Shown here: in pieces, positions 37,101-51,820 of the stretch
How the letters are laid out: every line of letters begins with the position of its first letter
How positions within the stretch are numbered: position 1 is the stretch's first letter
From: Panopea generosa
Lineage: Eukaryota; Mollusca; Bivalvia; Adapedonta; Hiatellidae
Direction of reading: 5' to 3'
Length of the DNA: 64,000 nucleotides
Assembly (NCBI GenBank): GCA_029582155.1
Contig: CM055905.1
Span: 2,717,920-2,781,919 of the forward strand
Notes under the pieces: model-generated
Databases searched by the model: none
Told to the model about the DNA's origin: nothing
Seen by the model: only the letters and a program-made list of their open reading frames with translations
Translations under genes and position numbers: made by a program

Positions 37101-40100
37101 CCCGAAATGAAAAAGTTAAGTGTTAATGTACATAAAGCTTTTAAATTAAGATTGCTCATTAATAAGTTTCTTGAAATCAGTAGACCTACTTGCATCCTGT
37201 GATTGTTATATGATTATCGCCAATAGTAAATCGTACAATTCAGAAGTACAAGAATTGTTCTCTCCCGTGATCTTTGACCATCAATTTTTTTCTTCTTCTC
37301 AATGTTTAAATGGTGAGCATATACACTATAATTTATTATAAATGTCTGCCATATACCTACATATAAGTATGCTAGATTTATCCCAAAGCTTGAGAACTCT
37401 CCAAGACAATGTGATTTTTGCTTGGAAATAAGTGTTGCAATGATCAATACGCTCAAACATTAAACTCTTGTAAAGCGGTGGTGATGCCAACTGCAACAGG
37501 CACTGTCCATCAAGCAGCCAATGGCAATGAATTGTATAACACAGAGTTTTCGAGAAATAATGTAAATACCGTGGTAAATACAGATAGAGTTGACTATTGT
37601 GACAATGGTAATAGTGGTAATCAAACAACCGAAAGTGGGATGCCAGCTCCTGTAGACGATGGTGAATTGGATGTTATGTCACTTACTGAATTTCCAATTT
37701 ACCACCTCAAGATTCAGGTGTATCCCAGTTAATTCCTCCTCCATTATCTGAGTCACCGATCAGCGGCTCCTTGTATCCGCTCATTGCGTACAAAATGGCC
37801 GACACAATGTTTGATGACAGAGAAATGGAGGACGAATTTGTTTATGGAAATGTTCCTATTCCAATAAATGTAAGCACTGTCCCGCGAAAGGAACAACCTG
37901 CATCAGATATATCTTACAATGATGCTGTTCAAAGTAAAAATTACGGCAACAAATTCAGACCAAGACGGGTTAAACTTAAAAAGAAAAAAAATCTCTAAAT
38001 AACAATATTGACTTTGCGCACATTTATTCTACTATCGGGAAACCATCAAATATCTCGGTTAGAATCTCGGACCGTAATGCCCACGACAGGCATTTTGATG
38101 CAGGTCAGTCTACTGAGGACTCCTATGTTAAATTTCGCGGACCTAAAGAAACAAGGGTTACTTTATTTAGAAACAGAAAGTACAATTCTGTTGTCGTGCG
38201 TCTAAATGTAGAGGACGATGATAATGCGTCACTAGTAGAACTGCCGTACTTCTGGCCCAGAGGTCTCATTTGCCGCCCTTGGTTAACGAGGCGTGGGTAC
38301 AATTCGGATAAACATAACGGTCCGTCACCAAGGAAAGGGTATAGTCACTACAAAAACCGTTATGCAGATAATGGCTTTGCGAGTGATAATGACTAATCGT
38401 ACCACGGTTTCAATGATTACAATCCGTACGAGTATTTAGATGAGTGTATAGATTAGCTCACGCAATATATCAGTTTGTAAGATTATCAAAACATAATGGC
38501 TAGTCTGAACAATTTAAATTTATTGACATGGAATGCTACAGGCATAATGTTCAGTTCAACATATCTTGTAAATATGTTAAATAATAGTAATATTGATATT
38601 TGTGGTATATCTGAACACTGGTTGTATGATAAAGATTTGCATTTTTTAGACATGGGTGACATGAATACCGAATTAAGAAGTTCATTCGCTAAGCCCGTAG
38701 ACTCTAGAATCTATAGTTTAAGCAAGTTTGTATTAGATAATAATCTTTTATCTGTAACTTCAACGTGTACGTGTACAGGGATGTCCTTCTCACATGTTAA
38801 TTATAATGGAAAATCTGAAACACAGATTGACCATATATTATTTCCTGTCGAGAAAAAAGATCTTATTAATTCCTGTTCGATACCGGATGGTGATGCGTTA
38901 AATGTATCAAACCACAGACCAGTGCTCTGTAATATCACATTACCGTGTATCGCAGAACTCGATGATAGCAATATGCCACTTAGAGTAAACTGGCGTAAAA
39001 TCCGTGAAGAAAATGTAACGGAATATAAATATTATATTGAAAATGATGTACATTGTGGTAAAATCCTTAATAACGCTATTAGATCGACCTCAGATATTGA
39101 TAACCTATATAAAACAATTGCTAATTCCCTCAATAATGCTACTGATGCATGCATCCCTAAGACAAAATTCAGACACTTTTTTAAGCCTTACTGGGATGAA
39201 GAACTAAACTAAGATATGCACATAAGTGTATGACAACTAAACGTAAAAGTTGGATTGGGGAGGGCAAACCTAGGGGAGTATATTTTTTGTCTTATAATGA
39301 ATATAAAGGGGCGAAATGTTTATTTAGAAAATTGCACAGACATAAAGTTGAACTCTATCTACAGAAACAAAATGAAGAAATAGATAAAGCTGCGGAAATT
39401 GATAGTGCCTCATTCTGGAAGCTTATTAATTCCAGAAAGAGAAAATCAAACATATCACCTGGGACAGAAATGAAATTTAATGGCACCACATACCGGGATC
39501 AAAAATCAAATACAATTCAATGGGGGTATTTTTTTAAAGAGCTATACACACCTGATAATCCTATTCTGTATGATGGATTAATAAATTACAGTTACAAAAG
39601 TACCATCAGAAATTAGAGATCATTGTGCTACATATTTAAGAATGCCGTTCCCATACCGTTTACATTCTACATACAAGCGTAACGTTTGGTTATATAACAA
39701 AGCAAATTTCGACTTGCTCAATAATAAAATATCAGAAACTGATTGGAGCATGCTGCTAAACGGTTCAGTTGATGATGCTTGTGAAATGTTCTCTAAAATA
39801 TTTATAAGTTTAGTCAAAATGTGTATTCCGTCTAAAACAATAACTGTCCGTACTGATGACAAGCCATGGTATGATTCAGAAATTAGGAAATGTTCTAGAG
39901 TAAGAGAAAGATTTAAATCGCACGCTTTAAAATCAGGAAAGGATAACGATTGGGCCAAATATAAACATGCACGCAACAAGTAAATAATCTTAAAAAAATT
40001 CTAAAGAGAACTTTTTTAATAATTTAGATTTAACACTTTCAGACCTTCACTGTAACGATAAAAGAGGCTTTTGGAAAGTTGTTCGACATTTTGTTAAATC

Positions 40101-43100
40101 TACTGACCAAAGTGGTTTTATTCCGCCTTTGTGTAAAACCTCTGACACGGGTGAAAATGATTTTTTTTTCTCTGATGAAGAAAAAGCCAATTGTCTGAAT
40201 TCGTACTTTACTTCTATATCCAACATAACAGAAGATTTGCCAAATCTTCCATTACTTTCATTAAACACTGACAACAAACTTACACATTTCTTAATATCAA
40301 AAACAGAGGTCGAAGACATTATCTTATCACTCAAAGTAAATAAAGCAAGCAGTCCTGACATTATAACTCACAAAATGCTTAAAGGTGCTGTAAGAACAAT
40401 TTCTGAACCTCTTACTATTTTATATAATCGTTCTATTACCGAAAGCCATTTCCCTAACTCATGGAAAATAGCCCATGTAACTCCTATTTTTAAGAAAGGG
40501 GATAAGTCAATTCCGTCTAATTATAGACCAGTGTCGTTGCTAAGCTGTGTCGGTAAGATTTTAGAAAGAATAATTTTTAAACATATGTATAACTTCTTCT
40601 TGAGTAACAACTTATTGTATAAATACCAGTCTGGATTTTTGCCAAATCATTCAACTACTTTTCAACTCATCGACATTTATCATCATATTTGCCAATCCTT
40701 TGACAACAATCAGTTCTCTTGTATGATTTTTTGCGATATATCAAAAGCTTTCGATAGGGTTTGGCATACGGGGCTGCTTTTCAAACTAGAAGAAAACGGT
40801 ATAAATGGGAAACTACTAAACTGGGTCAAAGATTACCTTAAAAATAGAAAACAAAAAGTAGTAATCCAATCTTCTTGTTCGTCATTAATGTCTGTTAAAG
40901 CTGGAGTACCACAGGGCTCTGTCTTAGGACCTCTTCTTATTCTCATATATGTCAACGACATAACTCAATCATTATTGAGCTTAACCAGACTGTACGCTGA
41001 TGATAGCTCTTTGTATTATTCAGCAACCTCTATCCAAGATATTGAAGGAATTATTAACCACGATTTAAATATTATATCTGCATGGGCTAATCAGTGGCTA
41101 GTTAAATTCAATCCAGACAAAACTGAAGCAATTCTCTTCTCATTGAAACAGTTCGATGCACTTCCAAACTTGATGTTCGACAATACTCTGATTAACTTTG
41201 TTGATAGCCATAGACACCTTGGCGTCACACTTAGCAAAACCGGTAAATGGAATGACCATATTGATAATATTTTAAAATCTGCCTCTAAGGTTATTGGTGT
41301 CATGAGGAAAATGAAATTCACTTTTAGTAGAAATGCATTAAACCAAATTTATCTTTCTTATATACGTCCAGTTTTAGAATACTGTTCAATAGTATGGGAT
41401 GGATGTACTGAATATAATTCTGAAATAATTGAATTACTTCAAAATGAAGCAGCAAGAATAGTAACTGGTACCACCCAATCGATCTCCTTAACTAATCTAT
41501 ACAGAGAGTCTGGATTGGTCTCTCTTGCAGAGAGGAGAAAGCAGCATAAATTTATATTTATATACAAAGCTACCCATAACATGATCCCATCTTATATATC
41601 AGACCTTATCCCTTCTTCTGTAGGAGAAAACGTACCATATTCCTTAAGAAATAATAATGATGTAAATATTCCAATTACTCGGACTGAACTAAGCCGCAAA
41701 TCATGTAAACCCTCATCTATTTCAGTTGGGAACTCTTTACCAAACGAGCTCAGAGATACTGCTACAGTATCGATTTTTAAATCTAGATTAAAGGCCTATC
41801 TTCCAGAAGTAGTTAATCCACCCTATTGCTATAGTTATGGTCAGAGATATATAGCTGCTATGCATGCAAGATTGCGAACCAAATGTAGCAACTTGAACAA
41901 TGACCTTTACCTTAATCACCTGCGCGATGACCCTCATTGTACCTGTTCAAATTCTATAGAAGATGCAGATCATTACCTTTTTAGATGCAATCTTTTTAGG
42001 AACCAGAGAATCGTCTTATTTGACTCGACTAGAAATTTTCACCCATTTAATGCAGAGCTTCTTTTATTTGGAAAGACTGCACTTTCTATTGATGAAAACA
42101 TTGTTGTTTTCACAGCGGTTCACGAATATATTAAAACAACGAGTCGTTTCAAAGAGTCTTAAAATGACAGCTCATTGTCATTTAAGAAATATATTATTTT
42201 GCCGGTTATATTTAAAACAAATGTATCTTAAATAGCTTTTAAATCTAAGTACCTGACTTAACAGACAATAAATATATCTTATATCTTATCTTTTTGCTAA
42301 TCTATATTACTATCGCTCATTCTTTCTACTTACACATGTTGTTTCTTTTTATTATATTCTTTCCACTTCTAATTTTCTTCTGTTTATATAAACAGCTAAA
42401 TGCATTGTGACAACCTTAATTGTCGTTTAGTACATAGCCGTTGTCAATTGAATTGTGTTTGTAAAAGTATAAGGGAAGGGCCGAATCTAAGTTGAGAGAA
42501 CTTGTGGCCCAACCCATTTGCTATATACATGTATATATTGGCAATAAAATATGTTTAAACCAGTTACAAAAGTGAATACCACTCGATAAATAACTTATTA
42601 TCGCATGTAACATACACAAATGTTCCGTCTATAAGTACTAACGAAGTGCTAGTAGCCTGCCGAAAAGCAAAACAGTTTAAAGCTTGCGGGTGTGATAATG
42701 TTTATTACGAAAATATTACCTATGGTGGTGAAATAGTACTGAAACTCTTAGCAAAACTATTTCAAAATATGACTACATATGCGCATACGCCAAATGATAT
42801 GAAGAAAGGTATAATCATACTTTTATACAAAGGTGGTAAAAAGGCAAAGACTGACCCGAACAGTTATCGAGCAATTACTCTCTCATCAGTACTGTTAAAA
42901 TTATATGAATCTGTACTACTCGATAGAATTGAACGCGATTGTGCGTATCAGAAAATTAATAAGTTACAAGGTGGGTTTCAACGGGGTATTGGCTGCATGA
43001 TGACTTCTTTTGTTCTCCGTGAATGCTCTTACTTCGCTAAAGAAAATGACAGTCAATTAAATATTGCTTTTCTAGATGTACGCCGTGCATTTGATACCGT

Positions 43101-46100
43101 TTGGCATGAGGCTCCTATGGTAATATTGTTCAAATTTGGATTACCGTTATACATTCTTAAAGTTGTTTTTAATTTATATACCAATATGACCAGTTGTGTC
43201 AGAAACCAAGGTCACCTTTCAAACTGGTTCCCAGTATTACAAGGTACCAGACAGGGAGGGATTCTCAGTCCTTTTCTGTACATCGTCTTTATAAATGATC
43301 TTATGGATAAGTTAGTAGCCTCAGAATATGGTTTTTATATGTACAATATCAACTGCTCCTGTCCTACATCAGCTGATGATATGGTGTTATTATCTTTATC
43401 TAAAACTGGGTTAAGTCACATGATTGATATCTGCTACAAATATGGTATTGAACACCATTATTTTTACAATGCTTCTAAATGCTCGGTCATTATATCTCAT
43501 GAATCACGCAGTAAATATAAATTAAACACACGTAAATGGATTCTTGGGGACAGTAAAGTAGATGAAGTGGAGCAGTATACACATTTAGGTGTGCTTTTCA
43601 ATAAATACGAGAATAATAATGACATTATAAAGGAAGCAAACTACAAAATTAGGAGTACCTTTTTAATTATAATAAATTGTGGCGTATATTCTGGGGGAAT
43701 TCACCCAGCAACGGCGAAACAAATATATAAGTCGGTTGTCTTGCCGAAAGCTTTGTACGGCTGTGAGCTATGGCATAATCTTACTAATGCCCATATACTT
43801 ACTATTGAAAGAGCACATAGGTTCTGTTTAAAATACATTCAGTCAATACCAAAGTATACAAGAACAGACGTAGTACTAAGTATGTTAGGATGCCTATCAA
43901 TGGAAGCTGAAATTGATAAAAGAAAACTTATATTTTAGGTCAGCTCTGTAGGTTGTCACCCAACTTCATAGCAAAGCAAATATTTGTTAATCGTTTATTT
44001 GACTATAAGTTAATACCTACTAAAGTTAAAGGTTTCACTGCCGATATAAAAATTGTTTGTAAAAAATATGATATTTCATCGTACTTAGATGAATACTCTC
44101 AGACAAGTGTTTTTCCGTCAAAATTTCAATGGAAAAAAAAGTAAATACTGCTGTTTATGGGTTCGAAAACAAACAGTTACTAAATAGATGTCAAAATGAT
44201 GAATCTTTCAATGGATTCAATCTTATCCATTGTAACTTTGATTTGTGCTTACTCTGGAAACTGAGTAAAACTGAAAGGATTTATACAGAATCATGTAGTA
44301 CAATGGCATATATAATGTGTAGGTTTTTCTCAAGACCATTTCAGCAAAATTGTTCCAAATGTGGATTGCCATCTTCATACTTAGTTGAACATGTTCTTCT
44401 TGATTGTATTTATAACAATAGCAAACGGGATAATTTATGGCAACTTGGACAGTTTAAAAATATGTGTTTAAGCATTTCATAACATGTGGTATTGCAGTTA
44501 TAAGTAATATGTCATGCAGTTAATAAACTATCAAATATTAATCAAAATCGTGCAAACTGGCTTATTAAACCATATTAAACGTTCTCTGTGGTTACCTTAT
44601 ATTTCGTTTCGATAATGTAGCCATATTATAAAGAGAATATGTACCAATATGGATTCAAATGAATTTGCTTTTCATGTTAATAATTCTTAATTTTCGTTTC
44701 GATAGGTTTATTTCATATGAAGATAATTCATTTAGCGTCTGTGTATTTATGTGTGCGTGCGTGAGTGAGTGTATTTGTGTGCGAGCGAGTTTGTCTGTGT
44801 GCGTGCATGATATTATAGCTATCAAATAGACTGTATATCGTTTTGTCAATTGTAAATTATCGTTACTTTATATATGTATTCAATCTGCATAGTATTACCT
44901 TTTTTTTATTTGTCTTTTGTCAACAATGCATATTATTGTTTGTATGCTCTCCTGTATGATTTGGAGGAAATAAAGATATATATATATATATATATACTAT
45001 AATTTATTATAAATGTCTGCTATATACCTGTTTATCATGTTTGTGTGTATTATTATATAAATGTTCATGGGTCATGTTTGGCTTAAATTAACAAAATAAA
45101 TAAAAAATATCTCCTATCGCATGTGTCCAGTGACAAACTTGATATATTTATCTATTTATTACATTTAAAATCTAATGGTTAATATAGTATTTTTGTATCT
45201 GGTGTGGAAAGAAAAAGTACTAACTACTGATTGTCATTAAGGACAATATGGTTCGGTCCGCCGCCAATAAGCACTGTAAAAACTGTGAAAATACAATTGA
45301 TTAACTTGCTTTCATAAAAACTTTGTTTATTTTATAACAACAACAATAAAGCAGATTAACATAAGTATGGCAATTAACAGATCATTAAATCACAAGTCAT
45401 TAAAATAGCGCATTATCTTATTATTAACAATTCTTTATTTAATATAGATAAACTTTACTAAAGTTTCACTATTCATGATACATTTATACATACATACATT
45501 GATAATATATATGACAGCATGCTTTCTTAATAATATTAAAGTTATAAAGTAGTATAGCAGTAGCTCTTAAAATGCGACCTTTAACTATCCCCCACAGGTA
45601 GTCACGTCACCAATATTGTTCTAGTTCTGTTCGCGGACGTAAAAAGTGAAAAATAGAAAAAATTACTAATAATTTTGTTGAAAAAAGACCATTTTCCCAA
45701 CTGATTAAACAATTTAAAAATAAACCGTTGAAAAGATAAGCATCTTTAAGTTTTGAAATTAATTGCAAAAAATATGTAATTATATATTAAAGATACGTAA
45801 ACTGCTTTAAAATACACACTACTTCTCATAATGTTTCAAATTTTACATTGGACATATAGGGAAAACTATGATTTTATGGTGCCGTATTGGAACTGAAAAA
45901 GACCATGTTTCTATAAACATAAAAAAATGAAAAAATATGTGAACAACCGTAATATATTAGGCTTTCCAAAAGTGTTTGCAAAAATGTTATCGGATCGATA
46001 GAACTTTAGTTATCAATTCATAAGTAAAAACAGCCCTATATACTCTATATGGACCGATACACGTTACCCGATAAACCGTGTGAGGTAGTTTCTGCGCTAT

Positions 46101-48178
46101 GACAAAAATCGGTCGTTTCGGAAGTTTAATGTAGAACGTATGGAGCAGGTGGTCCGGGGACAGAGCACCGGTCCCCGGCAGAATTGGCCATCGTGGGTTC
46201 AAATCACCGACAAGACCATGTGTGGTGTATTTAAAGGGATTATATCGGCATATTACAGTCAATTCCCTGTCCTAAATACATACGCCCAGCATGAAGATAC
46301 ACTTATAACTTAGAGATATACGCGTCTAAAGTGTATAATTGCACAACCTCTTTATTACAAACATCGGGTTTCTGAAGCCACATTTTTGTTTTTGTTTACA
46401 TTGCTATTTTCAACGAACCACTTTCGGGTTTCTGATCAATCATCGGATAACATCGCGAAGACTCGTTCCCGATCTCGTTTAGGATGCTTTGCTCAGGAAG
46501 TTTAAGGAGTTTAATGTAAACATAGCGCAATACTTTATAGCGGGACGTATTAAAGTTTTGGCCAATATTCAACTACTGTTAATTTGATAAATTTCAAGTA
46601 AATAAAGGTTATACGTCAATACATAAGCATTATTTGAGCGTTATTTGTCTAAGTGATAAGAATACAAATGAGGTAACATAAATAAGTTTAAAATACTGTA
46701 TTACTGGCCCCAATACACAATTTCCCTTGTACCAAGTCATTTTAACCATTTGCTCCATAAGCATTTTCTTGGACTTAACTTTAATTTACACATATTTCTT
46801 CTTTGCATAAACAACAGTAAACAATCATTGTGACAGCTTTTCTGAGTCCATTAATATTTGGCTGCACTCCATTGATTATTTTGTAGCTGTTTCTGTTAAA
46901 ATTTTATTCTGATAAAGAATCTGTCGATCAATCTTATTCAATTAACACTTCTTACAGGAGTCGTGAGTTCGAATCCGTGCCCGGCTAAAGTCTTCGTGAT
47001 GATTGAAATACGACATTGCGTATTATTGTCTTTCGTCCGTCATTGCTGATTCAAGTGGAAAAGTTATCAGTAACTTGCGGAGAAAAATGTGTTCGAGGAC
47101 CAGTTAATCGCCCGGGATAACAGAAACAGTGGTTATGTAACTGTTCGTTTGTTAACCATCCATTGAACAAAAATACGGTCACTGGTTCTTTAACGGTTCT
47201 CATACTTGTAATTCTTAAATAACACGGTGACGTTGGTACTTTAATGTAATAACAGTGTATATGCATACATACATTTAAGCAATGTCCACTGTCATCATAA
47301 GATATATTTCAGAAATTCTGTAGGCCAATTACTAACATATACAGTATTCTATGTCCCATCTTTTAAACAAATTTATTTAATACTAGAGTATGTAGCTTTA
47401 AGTTAATTCTCACATGGACATATGGCTATATTTGTTTATAGCCAATTTATCTCAAATTATTTAGATTGCGCTTAAGTCACAAGCGTTGCCAGACAATAAT
47501 AATTAAATTGCTTGACAACCAATATCATATGTTACAGTACTGTGTGTTTACATACTTGACTATTAGCGGTCAATTTGATCTATGGATGCTAACTGATTTA
47601 TGCTTGTCACGATCACTGTGCAATGTTCTTGATTTCAGTCTCCAAGTCCCAATATAAATAATAGCTGTAATCGTCGGGCTGTGACACATATCAATACGCC
47701 TTCTGGATTTGTTTGATTTTATAGTAGCGTTTGGTTCATTTCATGCAACGTTTTTTTTTTTAAAAAATGACAAAAATACAATGCTCACATTATATTTTCA
47801 TTTTTGTGTATGCTCATGTGTATAACACGAAACTGTCCATTACATAAACATTGCAGGAATATACTTGGAAATATAATTCTGTAAACCTCTTCCAAATAAA
47901 TTATAAAACCACCATTAATTACATGTCAAATATTTCATTTGACGGCTATTAGTAAAAATGGATGTAAGACACAACTGACCACAAAAGAGACTTCCTTGTT
48001 CACAAACGCTTTACAGTAATAGGTCAATAGTCCTATATAAAAACATTAATTCCCCATCCACCATCTCCTCGTCCCTCTTTCTCTCTCTCATCTCCTTATA
48101 ACTCTACCTCCTTCTCCCTCTCACTCTTTCTCTCTCTTTCTCTTTATCTATACCTCTATCAGTCTCCCATTCCCCCTC

Positions 48179-48245
<67 letters not shown>

Positions 48246-51200
48246 TAAATCTACCATGTATGTATCCATCCACCAATCCATCTATCTTAAGTTAAAACAA
48301 ATCAGTTTAGATACTAGTTTTGATAATGTTTCAGCGGAATTCTATAACGGCTTCGTCCGACGCGTTAAATGCAAAAAAAAGATAAAACAAAATAAAGCGA
48401 TGCCTAATTATTCTTTGTTGAACTATCGCTTTGATATGGAAGCAATATATTAATAGTGGATGTATAACTGATTAACTACTTCTTCTGTAAACGTAAAAAC
48501 GGCTGCCTTTTGTTACGATGGTGTTATCTAATTTGATCTTCAACAATATGATATTACAAAGGACTTAAGTTCATCCACAAGCAAATTACTACATCTATTT
48601 GCAGAATCAATCAGTTCTCAGACTCAAATTATTGATGGATTTAGACTCAGGTGTCTGTGTTTACGGATTATCTACATGTTATATTATCGCACATTCTTGT
48701 GTTAACAGTTAGCAGTTATTGTATTTTTATAAATAATTTGGAAAACAGACACAAATCATTTATGTATTGAAAATCAAATCATTCCATATCCTTAATTCAT
48801 ATATACCATATTGTTTCGTTACCCGTTTTCTCTTAATTGTAACCCGTGTGGTTTCTTGGACCAGCATCTGTCTTGTCATAGCTCTGCAGAACTAGTGTCG
48901 TCCATTTAATCATGTTGCCATGTTCATGGTTAAATTATCCGCCCTGTTTGGTTCCAGGGTCCCCTATTTGGTTCCAGGGTGCTAAATGAGTCATGGCAAG
49001 ATAAGACCACTGTAGTCCATGCATGCCGTAACAGACAACACATTGTGTCTTGGATATAATTTACTTAACTCTGCAGTTCTGCGGGCATCAATATAGTTTA
49101 TTCTGTATATTCATTTATAGATGTTTTGCAATCAGTACGTTAGTTTGTTTTTGTTAATGGATACTAAGCCTGAACCTTTCTTCCTGTTGGTGCCAAATAA
49201 CCTTTCTTTACAGCTGCACCGTAAAACCGTAATTTATTCATTTATTTAATAGATATTTGTATTCATACTCGGACTCTAGATAGCAGTTAGCACACCTGAA
49301 CCACGAAATAAACAAAAGTCCCATTATAATAATAGACCGTCGTGTGTTTGCATATTTATTGATGTGCATAGGCTATTTAGTTTACGTGACCTTTTCTATT
49401 TCAGCACTGATAACACATGTTTTTGTTTGCACAATTACAGCACCATGTATACATTAAGTTTGTTCTTTCGTTTAAATGCAAAAAAGCGGGGTGGTAGAGT
49501 ATTGGATAGAGTGTTGGCCGTTCACGCCAGAAGTTGCGGGTTCGATCCCCAGTTGACAACACTCAATACTGGTTCTACCCAGAAGCGGATTCGAGATCGG
49601 TTCATATAAGCTCAGAGCTTTCATCGCAATCAAGCTAAAATAAAATAGCATTAAAAATGGTGGTGCTTAGGACACGTGACTGCTCAATAGTGGTGCCTGC
49701 ACAGGTTTGACTGTAATGTAACTCTTCAAAAGTGGAGGTAATTAAGGTTAGAATATCGGCTAATTTCAAGTTGAATACAGAACTTACATCTTGTGTGCAG
49801 TCTTTAAAGGTAATATATCAGAGTTTTATAAAAAAAAAAATCATTGGTTCCCAATAAAATATAATGATACCCAATTGCACTGTACATGTACATATTTGGC
49901 AATAAAATATGTTTAAATCAGTCACGTGATTTCATCTTGATTTCAATTTGATCCGTTATACAGGTTTACACATAATAACAATTATTTCATCTTAGAAAGA
50001 GCCCGAATGACGACGCGAACGTCTTCAAGCAGTATTTAAGTGATGTCTATTTTTCGTTTCAATTTTACCACTTTAATTTAGATATCAATTTTGTCACGCT
50101 TTTGGTGGATTTGATATGTCAAAACATTTGAATTGTATTTATTATTTGTACTGAGATACATTTTATCAATTTTAAAAATAATTTTATTTTCTAAGACATT
50201 TATACCTTTTTTCTTGATATACTTAATTATGTTGTTGTTTTAAACACTGCTAGACATTTGTTTTATTAGGGAGATACCCAAATGAGTTATACCAAGAATT
50301 TTTGAAACATTTTAAGTTACTACAACGCTCAGTCCTGTTCCTTTTAGCAACAGGGTAATGGTCGAGGCAGACATCACAATGAACTACCGCCCTTCCGTAA
50401 GTTTTCACTACAGGGTAATAGTCGAAGCAGACATCACAATGAACTACCGCCCTTCCGTAAGTTTCAGCGACAGGGTGATGGTAGAGGCAGACATCACAAT
50501 GAACTACCGCCCTTCCGTAAGTTTCAGCAACAGGGTAATGGTCGAGGCAGACATCACAATGAACTTTCGCCCTTACGTAAGTTTTAGCAACAGGGTAATG
50601 GTCGAGGCAGACATCACAATGAACTACCGCCCCTCCGTAAGTTTCAGGCAGACATCATAATGAACTACCGCCCCTCCGTAAGTTTCAGGCAGACATCACA
50701 ATGAACTACCGCCCTTCAGTAAGTTTTAGCAACAGGGTAATGGTCGAGGCAGACATCACAATGAACTACCGCCCTTGGTCGAGGCAGACATCACAATGAA
50801 CTAACGCCCTTGGTCGAGGCAGACATCACAATGAACTACCGCCCTTCCGTAAGTTTTAGCAACAGGTTAATGGTCGAGGCAGACATCACAATGAACTACC
50901 GCCCTTCCGTAAGTTTCAGCAACAGGGTAATGGTCGAGGCAGACATCACAATGAACTACCGCCCTTCCGTAAGTTTCAGGCAGACATCACAATGAACTAC
51001 CGCCCCTCCGTAAGTTTTAGCAACAGGGTAATGGTCGAGGCAGACATCACAATGAACTACCGCCCCTCCGTAAGTTTTAGCAACAGGGTGATGGTCGAGG
51101 CAGACATCACAATGAACTACCGCCCTTCTGTAAGTTTTAGCAACAGGGTTATGGTCGAGGCAGACATCACAATGAACTACCGCCCTTCCGTAAGTTTTAG

Positions 51201-51770
51201 CAACAGGGTTATGGTCGAGGCAGACATCACAATGAACTACCGCCCTTCCGTAAGTTTTAGCAACAGGTTAATGGTCGAGGCAGACATCACAATGAACTAC
51301 CGCCCCTCCGTAAGTTTCCCGCATATCGGATAAAAAGTGATACCAACTATCATATGTGAGATATTGTTATCTTCCATAAATACCCATATGCTTTTTAACG
51401 TTTCTATTTAACATAGATTGCGGAACAATTACTACAACTTTGTAAATCACGCTGGAAGAGTTACGGGGAGGAACCAGAACTAAGTATAAGTTGATAAATA
51501 TCTTGCCCAAGGACTCCACAAAAAGCCGTGACAGTGGATCGAATCGAGGACCCCACCCCAAATATTGGATCCGATACTCTACTACATGGCCACACGCTAC
51601 ACATATAAACTATTCTCATAATCTCTCATAATATATTGTATAAACATTGGCTAGAACGCAGAATCACAGTTCTAAGGAAATAGTCGGTCACGTGCCAGTC
51701 GAACGGTGAGTTCAGTAATTGGACAATTTGTAAACGGAAATACTCATATACTTATTTTTTCTTTGCTTAT

Positions 51771-51820
<50 letters not shown>

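Larger units (their letters stand above)
37359..44995 (+). mobile_element. LINE A: near full-length two-ORF non-LTR retrotransposon, interrupted by LINE B
   Basis: Flanked by a 34-bp direct repeat with one mismatch (37325-37358 and 44996-45029), read as target-site duplication. It has ORF1 (37484-38396), ORF2 with AP-type endonuclease and RT (38496-39601, resuming 42574-44482), and a 3' UTR ending in AATAAAG and an (AT)n tail. LINE B sits between 39602 and 42560. Without it and one 13-bp repeat, the ORF2 frame continues. Lies in ASS intron 1, opposite strand. Confidence 0.82.

Noticed and set aside
37418-37732. Asn-rich 104-residue ORF as a host gene
   Set aside because: It lies between the LINE A target repeat and ORF2 and continues by frameshift into the following frames, so it is better read as ORF1 of LINE A.
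39620-40361. Minus-strand frames of 119 and 104 residues
   Set aside because: Antisense shadows of the LINE B linker and RT, with no family resemblance.
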